NCBI GenBank assembly: GCA_020205615.1
Contig: CM035161.1
Span: 310,001 to 374,000, forward strand
DNA: 64,000 nucleotides
Origin: Panax quinquefolius
Lineage: Eukaryota; Streptophyta; Magnoliopsida; Apiales; Araliaceae
Direction of reading: 5' to 3'
The notes under the pieces: model-generated
Databases searched by the model: none
What the model was told of the DNA's origin: nothing
The model's input: only the letters and a program-made list of their open reading frames with translations
Shown here: positions 48,866-60,869 of the stretch, in pieces
How the letters are laid out: each line of letters opens with the position of its first letter
Numbering within the stretch: position 1 is the first letter of the stretch
Translations under genes and position numbers: made by a program

Positions 48866-50533
48866 GTGGCTCCAGCTTCAGCGCATCGCAAGAGTTGATT
48901 GTTTTATGATGTGTTGGGTGCCTTCTCCATTTCTCTGTCTTACTGTTTTTCTTTCAGTTACTAAATTAAATATAGGACAGTCTATGTGTAACATTGTAGA
49001 CTAATTTTAGAAGCTTGGGACAGTGGCACTATGTGGTGAGGTTTTCTGTAATTTCATTATTAAACATTTGTAGGCTAATTTTAGAAGATTGGGACAGTTA
49101 CACTGTGGTGGGGTTTTCTGTAATTTCGTTAGTTTATACCCTTTTCCCCTTTTTGTAGAATTAGGGAAAGTGTTGATCAATTGTAACTTGTTCAGTGAGC
49201 AGTTTTCTGGTGTCAAATTGATGTTTTTAAAATTTAACACGCTTTGAATGCTTGGCTCGTTGTTGTGTATACAAAAATTTTGTTACGTGAGCCACATCTT
49301 TTTAGTCTGTTGAAATTTATTTAATTTTATACTTTGTTATGTTGTTGAGTGAGTTCATATGCAAAGCATGAAGTGGGTGCAAAGTCGGGTTGCCGGTGGT
49401 CTGGGACCTCTGCTTATGTTGTATCTAGCCTAAAAGCAGCATCTTGCTAAACTGCAGCATTGTTTTGGGTTGGCCCCATAAGGTGAACCACTTCACTTTA
49501 GGTGGTCGGTGTATGTGGATTTACAATGAAACTGGGAATAGCTGGAGTTGTTGCATGTGGAATATTGTGAAAAAAGTAGGAATGAGTTTGTGCTGTGAAA
49601 TCTTTCTGAAATGGAAGTCATACAAGGTACGTTATTAAAACGAATTCCTTAGTTTCGATCCTGAGATCCTCTTGGAGTGAATATATTTTAAGTATTTGTA
49701 ATGTACAAAGGCCTCAAAGTATTAGTCAAAAAATAATTAATCCTGTGATCCTCTAGGAGTGAATATCGCTGAGGTGTTATTATGAATGTTAGTGGTGCAT
49801 TAGCAGGAAGATTTGAATCCATTGCCAATCTCCCCTCCCCAGTCCTCTCCCTGTACCCAAGTCAATCCGGTGATTGAAATGTTTCAGATTTTGTTCATAA
49901 AATTTATCGAAAGATAAAATAAAAAGTTTGATTGAAATTTCATTTAAATTTCTCGAAATGAAAGACGATTAGAATCGAATTTTGCGATTTTTGGACTTTT
50001 TCCGAAAGATCAATAGAAAATTATAATTTGAGGAGGTTCGAGAATTTATCGAACTTTAAAATGCTTCATATTCGACTATTTATAATTCGAAATGAAATCG
50101 AATCGAATTTTTTTAATCGAGCAAAGCTTCGAATCAAACTTGAACTATTCTTCATTTTACGCCTTCTTTATTGCATTACTACGCAGCTAACACTTCAAAA
50201 TATATATTTCTACGAGTTTACTGCTTGCTTAAAAAAAATAAAGTTTACTTGCCATTATTATTATCATATAAAGTTTTATCATATAAAGTTTACTTAAAAA
50301 AATTGATAACAATTATGTGTTTTGTTTGTATCCATAGAGTCAAGGTTGGACCAATCTGACCTGCCTGGTTGCTCTTATCTAATAAATAAAACGTATATGA
50401 TTGCGTCATCACTCACTCCGGGCCACTGGCCACTGGCCTCCATTTATTTTAAAATAATAATGCACCTTTTTGCCCAAAGCATCTTGTAGGTTTGCTATAA
50501 TATCTACTTCTACTTCTTCGTTGCTCTAAACTT
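48866..50533. other. ALBA 3' flank and intergenic DNA
   Basis: The 3' UTR probably ends before about 49250. Within it GACTAATTTTAGAAGCTTGG and GGCTAATTTTAGAAGATTGG (49000-49100) form a 70-bp near-tandem duplication with TGGTG(A/G)GGTTTTCTGTAATTTC. Further on, GATCCTCTTGGAGTGAATAT and GATCCTCTAGGAGTGAATAT repeat at 49667 and 49748. No other gene was seen. Confidence 0.5.
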
Positions 50534-50637
50534 ATGGAGATGGGAGAGGAGGATGTTGTTATAATAGGTGCCGGCATAGCAGGTCTCACTGCTTCTTTAG
50601 GACTTCACAGGTATTCTTTGAGTTATTTTTTTGGTGA

Positions 50638-50721
<84 letters not shown>

Positions 50722-53700
50722 ATGTTTTAAAATATAGTTGTAGTTTTATTTAAGAACTAAAACTATATTAACTATTTTAATATGAGTTGTGTGGGTTAGA
50801 ACTATATGATTATGGTTAAAAATCATATTAATCATTTTAAGATGTTTTAATTTTTAAACATAATTTTTGGAAAATGAAATTGTAACCGTCACAATTAAAT
50901 TAATTAAGTAATAATATGATATAAAAATTATTAATATAAATAATAAAATGCTAAAAATTATACTAATAAAATTTAAACAACTAGTACTCCATGATCGTCA
51001 TATATTTATATTAATTATGTAAAATTATGTTTGAAATATTTTAATTATTGGTGATTTATTTGAATTAATTATTTAAATTTATTATACTTTCACCCTAATT
51101 AAGATTATATAAATTGTTAATAAGGATAAAACAGTAAAATATTATACTCAGACCTATTATAAAAATTGATTATCAAACAACTCTTTTATATTTAATTAAA
51201 CTTCTTAATAAATATTTGTATTTTATATAGAATCTCAATTTTAATAAACTTTCATTACAAAGTTTTATCAGATAGTAAAATTTTAATTATTTATTTGTTT
51301 AAGAATCTAAACATAGTCTAAAAATACATTATTTGTGTGGTTAGATAGAGGAATGAAAGGTGATACTGTAATGGTAAATAGTTCCATCTCCTTAGATCTT
51401 AAGATGAAATGAATGAAACAAGGAAGAAAATAATTCTCTAAAAAAAAAAAAAAGTTGAATTGAGCTATTTATTTATTTAGGTAAAGCGGGACTGCGTTGT
51501 TTTAATTCTTCAATGTTGAAGGCTTCTTGTGGTCATGTTGTGCCACGGCCCATGAGTGTATTTTTTTATAAAAGTGCACACATTAATGCTTTGAGGATTA
51601 TGGGAATGGAATATGGGTTAAAAAAATGGTTAACCGGTTAATTAACTATATTTGTTCTAAAAAATATGGGTCCAAACTTTAACCAACCTGAATAAATAAA
51701 AATGGTTAACCAACCCATTTGGTTCCAGTTAATATGGTTTGACCCAACAATTAACTAATTATATTGTCAAGTCTACGTGTGTGTGTATTCGGTTCCAAAA
51801 TACAGACAGAATCCTGTTAAAAATTAAGTTATTGTTATTTTTTTGAAAAACTTTTTATAGGTTGGGTTTACGGAGCTTAGTTTTGGAGTCTTCGGATAGT
51901 TTAAGAATAACAGGATTTGCTCTTACTTTATGGACCAATGCTTGGAGGGCATTGGACGCTGTTGGCGTTGGTGATTCCCTCAGAAAACTATCTCTACAGA
52001 TGCAAGGGTAAAATTAAATGGCATTTTCCAGTTTCCTACACTTTCATTTAATTGGTAACATGGGTTCTGGCCTTCTGGGGAAGTTTGTTAAGGGAGTGTG
52101 TATTATTATTATTATTGTCAGGCTTAAATTTGATGTGCTGACTTGTGGTGTAGGTTTTCTGTAGCTTCTGTTGATTCAGATGTTCTTTCTTCGGAGGAAT
52201 CGTTACTCGAGACAAATGGGAAACAGTGAGTATTTGTTCTTAATAACTCATCGGCATTCATTCCTATTCATTTTTAACTGTGTTTGATCCTTGAATATTA
52301 AATTGCACTACTTACAATGACTAAAAATGTTAGAGGGCATTTCAATGCTTGGGAGTCATTTACTGCTTTTTTTCTTTCTGTAACATATATAGTTATAGAG
52401 GTAAACTATACAAACTTGAGTGGCAACTTGATGCAGTGGCGGTCATGAAGTTCGCTGTGTGAAAAGGAAAGACTTGTTGGAAACAATACAGGAAGCGCTA
52501 CCACAAGGCACTATCAGGTATTCTTCCAAGGTAGTTTCTATTGAGAAATCAGGACTCTTCAAATTGATCCACCTTGCTGATGGCTCCATCATCAAAACCA
52601 AGGTAGACTATGTTTCCCTGTAAATTGGCTACTTTTAATTTGTCAACACTACTTTTTCTGAGTGCCATTATCATATGTATGCCGAACATTTCACTTATAT
52701 GGGTCATGACCAAAGAATTAATATAAGTTGCCAGAGTACACTTTCCAAAATTTCAATGGTGACTACATGAATTGCTAACTACTTCACTTCAATTTTCAAT
52801 ATAAGGTGTTGGTAGGGTGTGATGGAGTTAACTCAGTGGTGGCAAAATGGTTGGGTCTTGAGGAACCTGTGAATTCTGGGCGATCAGCAATTAGGGGCTT
52901 GGCTGAGTTCCCAGATGGGCATGGCTTTGAGCCCAAGTTTCATGTCCACTTTGGAGGTGGTGTTCGTTTTGGGTTTCTTCCGTGTGATGACAAGTTCTTG
53001 TATTGGTTTTGCACTTTCACCCCATCTGCTAATAATTGTAAGGCCAGAAGACAAGTGCATTCTCTGATCCTCTGTCATAATATTTTCAAAGAAACTAATC
53101 TGATTGTGTCGTGATAATTTATTTCATTTCTGAGGATATATGAAGTAACAATAAATTTGAATTTATTTTTTTGGTCAATTCAGTTGACAAAGATATGGAA
53201 GAAAACCCATTAAAGATGAAGCAATTTATACTGAGCAAGATTGCTAATGTACCTAGCGAAACATTAAAGGTGGTGGAAAGAACTGAGCTAAGCTGCATCT
53301 CCTGTGCTGCTTTGAAATTGAGATTGCCATGGAACTTACTAATGGGAAACATCGCGAAAGACAATGTTTGTGTAGCCGGTGATGCACTCCATCCCATGAC
53401 TCCTGATATTGGACAAGGCGGTTGTTCATCATTAGAGGACGGTGTCATTCTTGCAAGGTGCCTCGGAGAGGCCTTGTTGACAAAACCAAAAGCAGGAGCA
53501 GATAACAGAGAGGAAAACGATGAAGAAGAATATGAAAGGATCAAAAAGGGATTGGACAAGTATGGGAAAGATAGGAGATGGAGAAGTTTTAGTCTCATTA
53601 GTACTGCGTATTTGGTGGGATATATACAACAGAGTGATGGGAAGATTATGAACTTTTTGAGAGAGAAATGGTTGTTCAAATACACTGCTGCGGCTTTCTT

Positions 53701-53743
53701 GAGGCAAGCTGACTTTGATTGTGGCAAACTTGTAATTGCTTAG
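50534..53743 (+). CDS. FAD-dependent monooxygenase (plant MO1/CTF2-like)
   Basis: Six exons: 50534-50610, 51861-52007, 52154-52225, 52437-52602, 52806-53037 and 53184-53743. They sum to 1254 bp (417 aa). The start [18 protein letters not shown] carries the dinucleotide-binding GxGxxG motif at residues 12-17. [10 protein letters not shown] (about 155-164) is the DG motif, and [15 protein letters not shown] (about 290-304) is the GD motif that contacts the FAD ribityl chain. This is the class A flavoprotein hydroxylase pattern (PF01494), using NAD(P)H and O2 to hydroxylate an aromatic or similar small molecule. Plant relatives are annotated as monooxygenase 1, CTF2 or FAD-dependent urate hydroxylase-like; the substrate here cannot be read from sequence. 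No transit peptide is obvious, and length is normal for the family. Intron 1 (1250 bp) is swollen by a microsatellite and an interspersed repeat. A TATA-like GCTATAATATC lies about 40 bp before the start. Confidence 0.93.
50642..50720. repeat. Compound (TA)n(TG)n microsatellite in intron 1 of the monooxygenase
   Basis: About 21 TA units followed directly by about 18 TG units. It starts just after the exon-1 donor and probably varies in length between individuals. Confidence 0.97.
50725..51000. repeat. Dispersed AT-rich repeat, copy 2 (inverted relative to copy 1)
   Basis: The reverse complement matches 1-335, including AACCGTCACAATTAAATTAA and AAAATGCTAAAAATTATAC. It lies within intron 1 of the monooxygenase gene. 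Further right (51610-51780) are AATGGTTAACCGGTTAATTA and AATGGTTAACCAACCC segments that may belong to the same insertion, whose full limits are unclear. Confidence 0.75.
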
Positions 53744-54038
53744 GTTGATGTATTGAAGTCTGAAATACTAGAGTATTTTGTTTGTTGTTTTGTGCTCAAT
53801 GGCGTTAAGAATCCCCGATAAGAAGTGTGACAATATATATATACACTACAAGCATGATACTATTCGAGTACATTTTTGAATTGATTTTAGATTTTTGTTT
53901 AAATAAAAATATAAATTTTGGACATTTTTATTCACTTTTAAACCACATAATTAGAAAACAAAGAGCGAGAGTTATTACTATTCCAAAAACTTTCACAGTC
54001 CAGATTCTCAGGGGAAAAAAGAAAAAATCAAATAAGCA

Positions 54039-54290
54039 ATGATAAGAAGCCAAACCAAAAAGGCTCTCAAGCCCCATTGTCTCCCTTGCGTCGATAGGGC
54101 TTGCTCTGTATTATTAGCGGTAAGAACTGGGCAACAAGTTCATGGGTTAGCTTCAGCACTTGGGCTTGCTTCAGATTCATTTGTTCAATCCCATTTGCTC
54201 ATTTTTATGTTAAATGCAACCGATTAACTGATGCCCAGAAACTGCTCGACTTTTTGCCCGAGGTTTTGAGCTTTTTCAAAGAGATGTAGA
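54039..54290 (+). pseudogene. PPR-protein gene fragment
   Basis: The first frame reads to GQQVHGLASALGLASDSFVQ, and the neighbouring frame continues with HFYVKCNRLTDAQKLLDFLP. Together they give about 1.5 pentatricopeptide repeats (GxQVHG..., SFVQS...Y.KC.....A.K). The frameshift falls near 54190. Plant PPR proteins bind organellar RNA and are usually several hundred residues long; only this scrap remains, with a stop at about 54288. It fits a relic of a PPR gene that sits beside ALBA and thioredoxin-fold genes in other eudicots. Confidence 0.7.
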
Positions 54291-54899
54291 CTGTTGAGGC
54301 TGCTCATACGCTACCTTAATTAAAGAATGATGATCAGATAATTATATACTGGTAAGGATTTCCATTTATCTAAGTTCAAGTTTTGGTAAGGATGTCATTT
54401 TTAGCGCAAAGATGAATAATTATATACGGTATAGTTTGGTTAGAAACCCGGCCCCCATGCTGGACAGTTTGTACGGAAGCATCATGTGCTAGAATGTGGG
54501 GTTGAGTTCTTTAACATATTTAAAAGGCTGCAGTCATATTGGGTAGATGTATCCATCTCTTTCCTACCAAATTTAATGGGGAAAAGATTGGACCAAAAAT
54601 TACCATTATTTTATCTTCAGTCTTCGTTGTTTAAGAAAAAATTCAGTTCTGCTAATAATAAGTTTGTCTCTTGTGCATGTCACGCATTCACACTTATCTT
54701 CCACAAAATCATTCATATCTTACTGAAAATCCAGAATGCCCAACTTCTTGTTTGAGATTTAAGTTGGCTCCTATGACTTTATCGGAAGTATTCCGAATGT
54801 TCCAATGACTACAATCAACTTCCTAGTGGATATGCCCATTTCTCCATATTATTATAAATTTCTTTTGGCTTAGCTTGACGGTGTTATTATAACATGGCC
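54291..54899. other. Gene-free stretch before the expansin duplication
   Basis: AT-rich, with no recognisable exon on either strand. It may contain decayed remains of the PPR gene, but I could not match any further repeats. Confidence 0.4.
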
Positions 54900-55489
54900 A
54901 CTTTCTGTCAAATGGGAAGACAAAATTCTTATTCTTATTGCAGTGTATGTGGAAAAAAATAAATACTTTGCTTCTATGGGTACACACCCGAAAATAGGGG
55001 AAGGAATAGTCAACAGAAATAGATGGGGAAGATGGTGTACGGTGTGTACCTGGCAATCAATCAATTAAGCAGTTAAGGTTGACAAAATGGGGGGGAAATA
55101 AAGTCAACTTCATATAGAATGATCCAAAATAATTATGGGATGTCATCCATGTAAGGTCAAATGGGAGCCATGTGAGCTTCATATCAGATGATATAAGCAG
55201 AATTTTCTATCAGACAAGCCATCGACTGTATTGTATTTCCCTTCACATAGCAACAACCAACATTAAAATAATTGCGAAAATGAGCAATTTGGTTCATGGG
55301 ATTGAGGAATTCACGGCTCTTATGTTGGGGATGCCATGTGGGTGTTGTTTGATTCAATTGTGAGAGAACGTGGGAATAATTAAATGAGATACAGAATTCT
55401 TCAGACTTGCAGGGTAATTCAATTGAAAAATCAGAACTATACTTGCAGATGTCATATGTGAGGTTGTCGCAGTAAAGAAGTTTGGTCCC

Positions 55490-55497
55490 TATTTAAG
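55490..55497 (+). promoter_or_regulatory. TATA box of expansin copy 1
   Basis: TATTTAAG, 104 bp before the start codon, followed by a plausible leader CACCAATCTTTGTGTGTGGA. The same box is at 57536-57543 in copy 2. Confidence 0.6.
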
Positions 55498-55600
55498 CAC
55501 CAATCTTTGTGTGTGGAGAACCAATTGAATGTAGATAACAGTTCCATTAATTCCTCAACCTCCTCCTATCTTCTTCCTCAGCCGTTCTTCTGGTAAAGAA

Positions 55601-56586
55601 ATGGCGAATCTTGGCCTTCTTGCATTGGCAGTTCTGGTTGGCACTTGTTGTTTTCTTGTCAGTGTCAACGCGTTTGTGGCTTCTGGATGGACAAAAGCTC
55701 ACGCTACATTTTATGGAGGTAGTGACGCTTCAGGAACAATGGGTATGTAAACTAAACTCCTCGACTTGTATAAATTTGTACTCTTTTCTTAACTATTTTA
55801 CAAGAGAATGAATCAGAGGGACACTAGACTGATGATGACTTGCTTGGTTGGACACAGGTGGTGCTTGTGGTTATGGTAACTTGTACTGGACTGGATATGG
55901 AACTAGGACTGCTGCTTTAAGCACTGCACTTTTCAATGACGGAGCATCATGTGGGCAATGTTACAAGATTATATGCGACTACAAGGCAGACCCGCAATGG
56001 TGCAGGAAAGGAGTATCTGTTACCGTTACTGCTACAAATTTCTGCCCCCCAAACTTAGCTCAGCCTAACAATGCTGGTGGTTGGTGCAACCCCCCACTCA
56101 AGCACTTTGATATGGCTCAACCCGCATGGGAAAAGATTGGTATTTACAGAGGCGGGATCGTTCCTGTGATTTACCAGAGGTATATTGATTTTCATCAGCC
56201 TCTTGTCTTGTGCATTGTTGTTCTTAACGTGTTTTCTTTCCCCAACATAACTGATGGCATATAAATATTTTCGATTCAGGGTTCCATGCATTAAACGCGG
56301 CGGAGTTAGATTCACCATCAATGGGAGGGACTACTTTGAGCTTGTGTTAATAAGCAATGTTGGAGGAGCTGGATCTATTCAATCGGTGCAAATCAAGGGT
56401 ACAAGAACTAATTGGATAGCAATGTCTAGGAACTGGGGAGCAAATTGGCAGTCAAATGCATATCTCAATGGTCAATCTTTGTCCTTCAGGGTCACCACTA
56501 CTGATGGAGTCACCCGGACTTTTAACAACGTTGTGTCATCTGGTTGGAGATTTGGTCAGACATTCTCAAGCTCAGTAAAATTCTAA
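55601..56586 (+). CDS. Alpha-expansin, copy 1 (intact)
   Basis: Three exons, 55601-55742, 55858-56179 and 56280-56586, giving 771 bp (256 aa), close to the family's 240-260. A signal peptide ([20 protein letters not shown]...) is probably cut after SVNA, about residue 24. Domain 1 (GH45-like double-psi barrel) begins near [10 protein letters not shown], with the cysteines of [33 protein letters not shown] and the HFDMAQPAW motif. Domain 2 (CBM63-like) runs from [15 protein letters not shown] to the end and carries the aromatic residues of [14 protein letters not shown]. Expansins are secreted to the wall and loosen cellulose-xyloglucan contacts at acid pH without cutting glycans, allowing cell growth. 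Intron positions are typical of EXPA genes. The gene sits in the first unit of a 2.05-kb tandem duplication. Confidence 0.95.
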
Positions 56587-57535
56587 GCTCGAGATATCTG
56601 GCTTTAGAGTTCAGGGTTCGTACGCAGCGGCGTGCTTACTATTTTACAAGAGCAGCCCGCATTTTTTTTTACAAAAACTACGACGAAGAAGACTGATGCC
56701 ACTGTGTTTATGTATACTTAAATTTCATATATTTTTCTGAAGATAATTACTTAAGCCATCAATAAGAAGTATGGCTATGCTTCATATATAGATATTTTTC
56801 CTCATAAGCTTGTAATATGGATGTGTCAAGATATACTTGTTTAATGTGTCCGAGAATACTACAGGGTAGCTGGCCTGACTTCTCTTTATATTTATATTTA
56901 TACACGTACAAATTTATTTAAATATGGAATTTCTGATTATCTAAACTTTCTGTCAAATGGGAAGACAAAATTCTTATTCTTATTGCAGTGTATGTGGAAA
57001 AAAATAAATACTTTGCTTCTATGGGTACACACCCGAAAATAGGGGAAGGAATAGTCAACAGAAATAGATGGGGAAGATGGTGTACGGTGTGTACCTGGCA
57101 ATCAATCAATTAAGCAGTTAAGGTTGACAAAATGGGGGGGAAATAAAGTCAACTTCATATAGAATGATCCAAAATAATTATGGGATGTCATCCATGTAAG
57201 GTCAAATGGGAGCCATGTGAGCTTCATATCAGATGATATAAGCAGAATTTTCTATCAGACAAGCCATCGACTGTATTGTATTTCCCTTCACATAGCAACA
57301 ACCAACATTAAAATAATTGCGAAAATGAGCAATTTGGTTCATGGGATTGAGGAATTCACGGCTCTTATGTTGGGGATGCCATGTGGGTGTTGTTTGATTC
57401 AATTGTGAGAGAACGTGGGAATAATTAAATGAGATACAGAATTCTTCAGACTTGCAGGGGTAATTCAATTGAAAAATCAGAACTATACTTGCAGATGTCA
57501 TATGTGAGGTTGTCGCAGTAAAGAAGTTTGGTCCC

Positions 57536-57543
57536 TATTTAAG
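57536..57543 (+). promoter_or_regulatory. TATA box of expansin copy 2
   Basis: TATTTAAG, the duplicate of the copy 1 box, 104 bp before the start codon. Confidence 0.6.
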
Positions 57544-57646
57544 CACCAATCTTTGTGTGTGGAGAACCAATTGAATGTAGATAACAGTTCCATTAATTCC
57601 TCAACCTCCTCCTATCTTCTTCCTCAGCCGTTCTTCTGGTAAAGAA

Positions 57647-58593
57647 ATGGCGAATCTTGGCCTTCTTGCATTGGCAGTTCTGGTTGGCACTTGTTGTTTT
57701 CTTGTCAGTGTCAACGCGTTTGTGGCTTCTGGATGGACAAAAGCTCACGCTACATTTTATGGAGGTAGTGACGCTTCAGGAACAATGGGTATGTAAACTA
57801 AACTCCTCGACTTGTATAAATTTGTACTCTTTTCTTAACTATTTTACAAGAGAATGAATCAGAGGGACACTAGACTGATGATGACTTGCTTGGTTGGACA
57901 CAGGTGGTGCTTGTGGTTATGGTAACTTGTACTGGACTGGATATGGAACTAGGACTGCTGCTTTAAGCACTGCACTTTTCAATGACGGAGCATCATGTGG
58001 GCAATGTTACAAGATTATATGCGACTACAAGGCAGACCCGCAATGGTGCAGGAAAGGAGTATCTGTTACCGTTACTGCTACAAATTTCTGCCCCCCAAAC
58101 TTAGCTCAGCCTAACAATGCTGGTGGTTGGTGCAACCCCCCACTCAAGCACTTTGATATGGCTCAACCCGCATGGGAAAAGATTGGTATTTACAGAGGCG
58201 GGATCGTTCCTGTGATTTACCAGAGGTATATTGATTTTCATCAGCCTCTTGTCTTGTGCATTGTTGTTCTTAACGTGTTTTCTTTCCCCAACATAACTGA
58301 TGGCATATAAATATTTTCGATTCAGGGTTCCATGCATTAAACGCGGCGGAGTTAGATTCACCATCAATGGGAGGGACTACTTTGAGCTTGTGTTAATAAG
58401 CAATGTTGGAGGAGCTGGATCTATTCAATCGGTGCAAATCAAGGGTACAAGAACTAATTGGATAGCAATGTCTAGGAACTGGGGAGCAAATTGGCAGTCA
58501 AATGCATATCTCAATGGTCAATCTTTGTCCTTCAGGGTCACCACTACTGATGGAGTCACCCGGACTTTTAACAACGTTGTGTCATCTGGTTGA
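57647..58593 (+). CDS. Alpha-expansin, copy 2, truncated by a 1-bp deletion
   Basis: Exons 57647-57788, 57904-58225 and 58326-58593 give 243 codons plus stop. The sequence is the same as copy 1 up to NNVVSSG. Loss of one G turns GGT-TGG-AGA into GGT-TGA, so the last 13 residues ([13 protein letters not shown] in copy 1) are lost. That tail is the final strand of the C-terminal domain and is strongly conserved (GW.FGQTF) in expansins, so the product may misfold or lose binding. The change is a single-base indel in a G-rich spot and could also be a sequencing error. Promoter and leader are unchanged from copy 1. Confidence 0.85.
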
Positions 58594-58991
58594 GATTTGG
58601 TCAGACATTCTCAAGCTCAGTAAAATTCTAAGCTCGAGATATCTGGCTTTAGAGTTCAGGGTTCGTACGCAGCGGCGTGCTTACTATTTTACAAGAGCAG
58701 CCCGCATTTTTTTTTACAAAAACTACGACGAAGAAGACTGATGCCACTGTGTTTATGTATACTTAAATTTCATATATTTTTCTGAAGATAATTACTTAAG
58801 CCATCAATAAGAAGTATGGCTATGCTTCATATATAGATATTTTTCCTCATAAGCTTGTAATATGGATGTGTCAAGATATACTTGTTTAATGTGTCCGAGA
58901 ATACTACAGGGTAGCTGGCCTGACTTCTCTTTATATTTATATTTATACACGTACAAATTTATTTAAATATGGAATTTCTGATTATCTAAAC

Positions 58992-59289
58992 AATCCCCCC
59001 TTCTCCTAGACGTCGGTCCATCTACGGACCTTAGATATATAACAGGATTCCTAATTAAAGATTCAAGACCGAACTCTGAAATATGTGACAGTAACTTTAT
59101 TGGTTGAACCCTATCCACCAAATACATTCTTTCCATCTTCTTTAAGGTCTGTAGGGTCACTCTATAATTTCAGAAGAAAGGCCAATGATTACTATGAAAA
59201 TTAGTTAATTACATTCCCTTTTAAATTAACTTTCCAGCACTTGAACAAACATGAACTACAGCCCTCAATCCTCATACGGAAGAATAATC

Positions 59290-59322
<33 letters not shown>

Positions 59323-59565
59323 GGATTAGGGGTTGTCTTCATATGGAAATGCTTGCTTTATAACCACTCTATTACAATAAACTACTACACTTAACTGTTC
59401 TTGTTCACCAAATTTGGTAATTACATAAACAACCATATCCTACTTCAACTCCATTACAACCCTCGCTCCCTACAAATACCATCTCTATCTTTCTAATTTC
59501 TTCATTGATTAGCCCAAGAAGCTAATTAATAATAAATTCACAGATTAACTAATTTCTTTCCTACT
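58992..59565. other. Upstream region of the peroxidase gene
   Basis: Holds a (TA)n tract at 59290-59322 and an AT-rich promoter region. CTACAAATACC at about 59471 is a weak TATA candidate about 95 bp before the start codon. No further gene was seen. Confidence 0.45.
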
Positions 59566-60866
59566 ATGGCATTGGCATTGGCAGCCAGCAATCTTGCACT
59601 ATTTTTAATCTTTCTTCTGTTTACATTTTCCTATGCACTGAGCCCAAACTACTATGACCAGACATGCCCAGAGGTCGAAGCAGTCATAACCAATGTAGTG
59701 AAGAAAGGAATGATGAACGATAAAACAGTTCCAGCAGCACTACTTCGGATGCACTTCCACGACTGCTTCATTCGAGTAGTTTATTTATTTTTCCCTTTAT
59801 AATGTCATATTTTTTTTTGGGTGTTGTGTTTACTAACGGTTATGGATGTTGTGTATATATATAAAATAGGGTTGTGATGCATCTGTTCTACTTAATTCAA
59901 CTAAGAAGAATAAAGCAGAAAAAGATGGACCTGCAAACATTTCGTTGCATGCATTTTATGTAATTGACAATGCTAAAAAAGAGGCAGAGGCTATGTGCCC
60001 TGGTGTTGTTTCTTGTGCAGATATACTTGCTATGGCTGCAAGGGATGCTGTTGCTCTGGTTAGTGCATAAGGATTTATTAGCTTTGCCAAAATTATTTCA
60101 AGTTAATTTTATGGTCTTTTCAGCTATTATTAAAACAAAACGACACCATAAGGTAGCTGGTAGTAGTATAATAGTAATTATAATTGATTTGATAGTCTGG
60201 AGGCCCCAGTTGGGAAGTGCCAAAAGGAAGAAAAGACGGAAGAGTTTCAAAGGCAAGTGAAACCAGGCAACTACCAGCTCCCACATTTAACATATCACAA
60301 TTGCAGCAGAGCTTCTCTCAAAGAGGTCTTTCTATGCATGATTTAGTAGCACTCTCAGGTATGTATGTATACTTGAAATACCAAAAAAGTTTGTCCGACT
60401 TGTATGATGATATTAATACATGCTGCATGTTGTAGGAGGTCATACTCTTGGATTCTCTCACTGCTCATCCTTCCAAAATAGGATCCACAACTTCGACGCC
60501 ACACAAGATGTTGATCCCACAATGCAACCTGCGTTTGCAGGCGGCCTACGGAATGTTTGCCCTGTGCACAACAAGGTGAAAAATGCGGGTGCCACCACGG
60601 ATTCTTCAACGTCTACATTCGATAATACGTACTACAAATTACTTGTTCAGGGGAAGAGTCTGTTCTCATCGGATCAAGCTTTACTCACTACAGGAAGGAC
60701 TAAGGGATTGGTTTCAAGATTTGGTAGCTCCAAACAAGAGTTTGAAAGCGCATTTGTGAGGTCCATGATCAAAATGAGTAGTATCACATTCACAGGTGGA
60801 GGTGGTGCTGGTGCTGGTGCTGCTCAAGATCAAGAGGTTAGGCTTGATTGTAGAGTGGTTAATTAA
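59566..60866 (+). CDS. Class III secretory peroxidase, PRX64-like
   Basis: Four exons, 59566-59775, 59870-60058, 60196-60358 and 60436-60866, giving 993 bp (330 aa). A signal peptide ([20 protein letters not shown]...) precedes [11 protein letters not shown], the first cysteine of the mature enzyme. Catalytic distal residues are in [10 protein letters not shown] (Arg and His), calcium-site and core residues in GCDASVLL, and the structural motif in [24 protein letters not shown] and [12 protein letters not shown] follow, and [10 protein letters not shown] has the proximal haem-ligand His. The four-exon layout is the classic plant pattern. Overall order and wording are closest, from memory, to Arabidopsis PRX64, which polymerises lignin at the Casparian strip and in fibres. 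The C-terminus carries an added glycine/alanine run ([16 protein letters not shown]) before VRLDCRVVN, longer than in PRX64. All eight cysteines expected for the family appear present. It should be secreted and use H2O2. Confidence 0.95.
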
Positions 60867-60869
60867 TTA

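Larger units (their letters stand above)
54900..56945 (+). repeat. Tandem duplication, unit 1 (2046 bp)
   Basis: Runs from ACTTTCTGTCAAATGGGAAG to TTCTGATTATCTAAA and contains the promoter, the whole expansin gene and its 3' flank. Unit 2 follows directly. Both joins share only the dinucleotide AC (CC-AC-TTT, AA-AC-TTT, AA-AC-AAT), which suggests end-joining or template switching rather than repeat-mediated exchange. Confidence 0.95.
56946..58991 (+). repeat. Tandem duplication, unit 2 (2046 bp)
   Basis: By eye it is identical to unit 1 except for two single-base indels: an extra G at about 57463 (GCAGGGG against GCAGGG upstream of the gene) and a missing G at about 58591 in exon 3. Such near-identity means a very recent duplication or an assembly duplicate. 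Confidence 0.95.

Noticed and set aside
53119..53727. 202-aa frame on the minus strand
   Set aside because: It is antisense to the last exon of the FAD monooxygenase, which has clear family motifs and proper splice sites.
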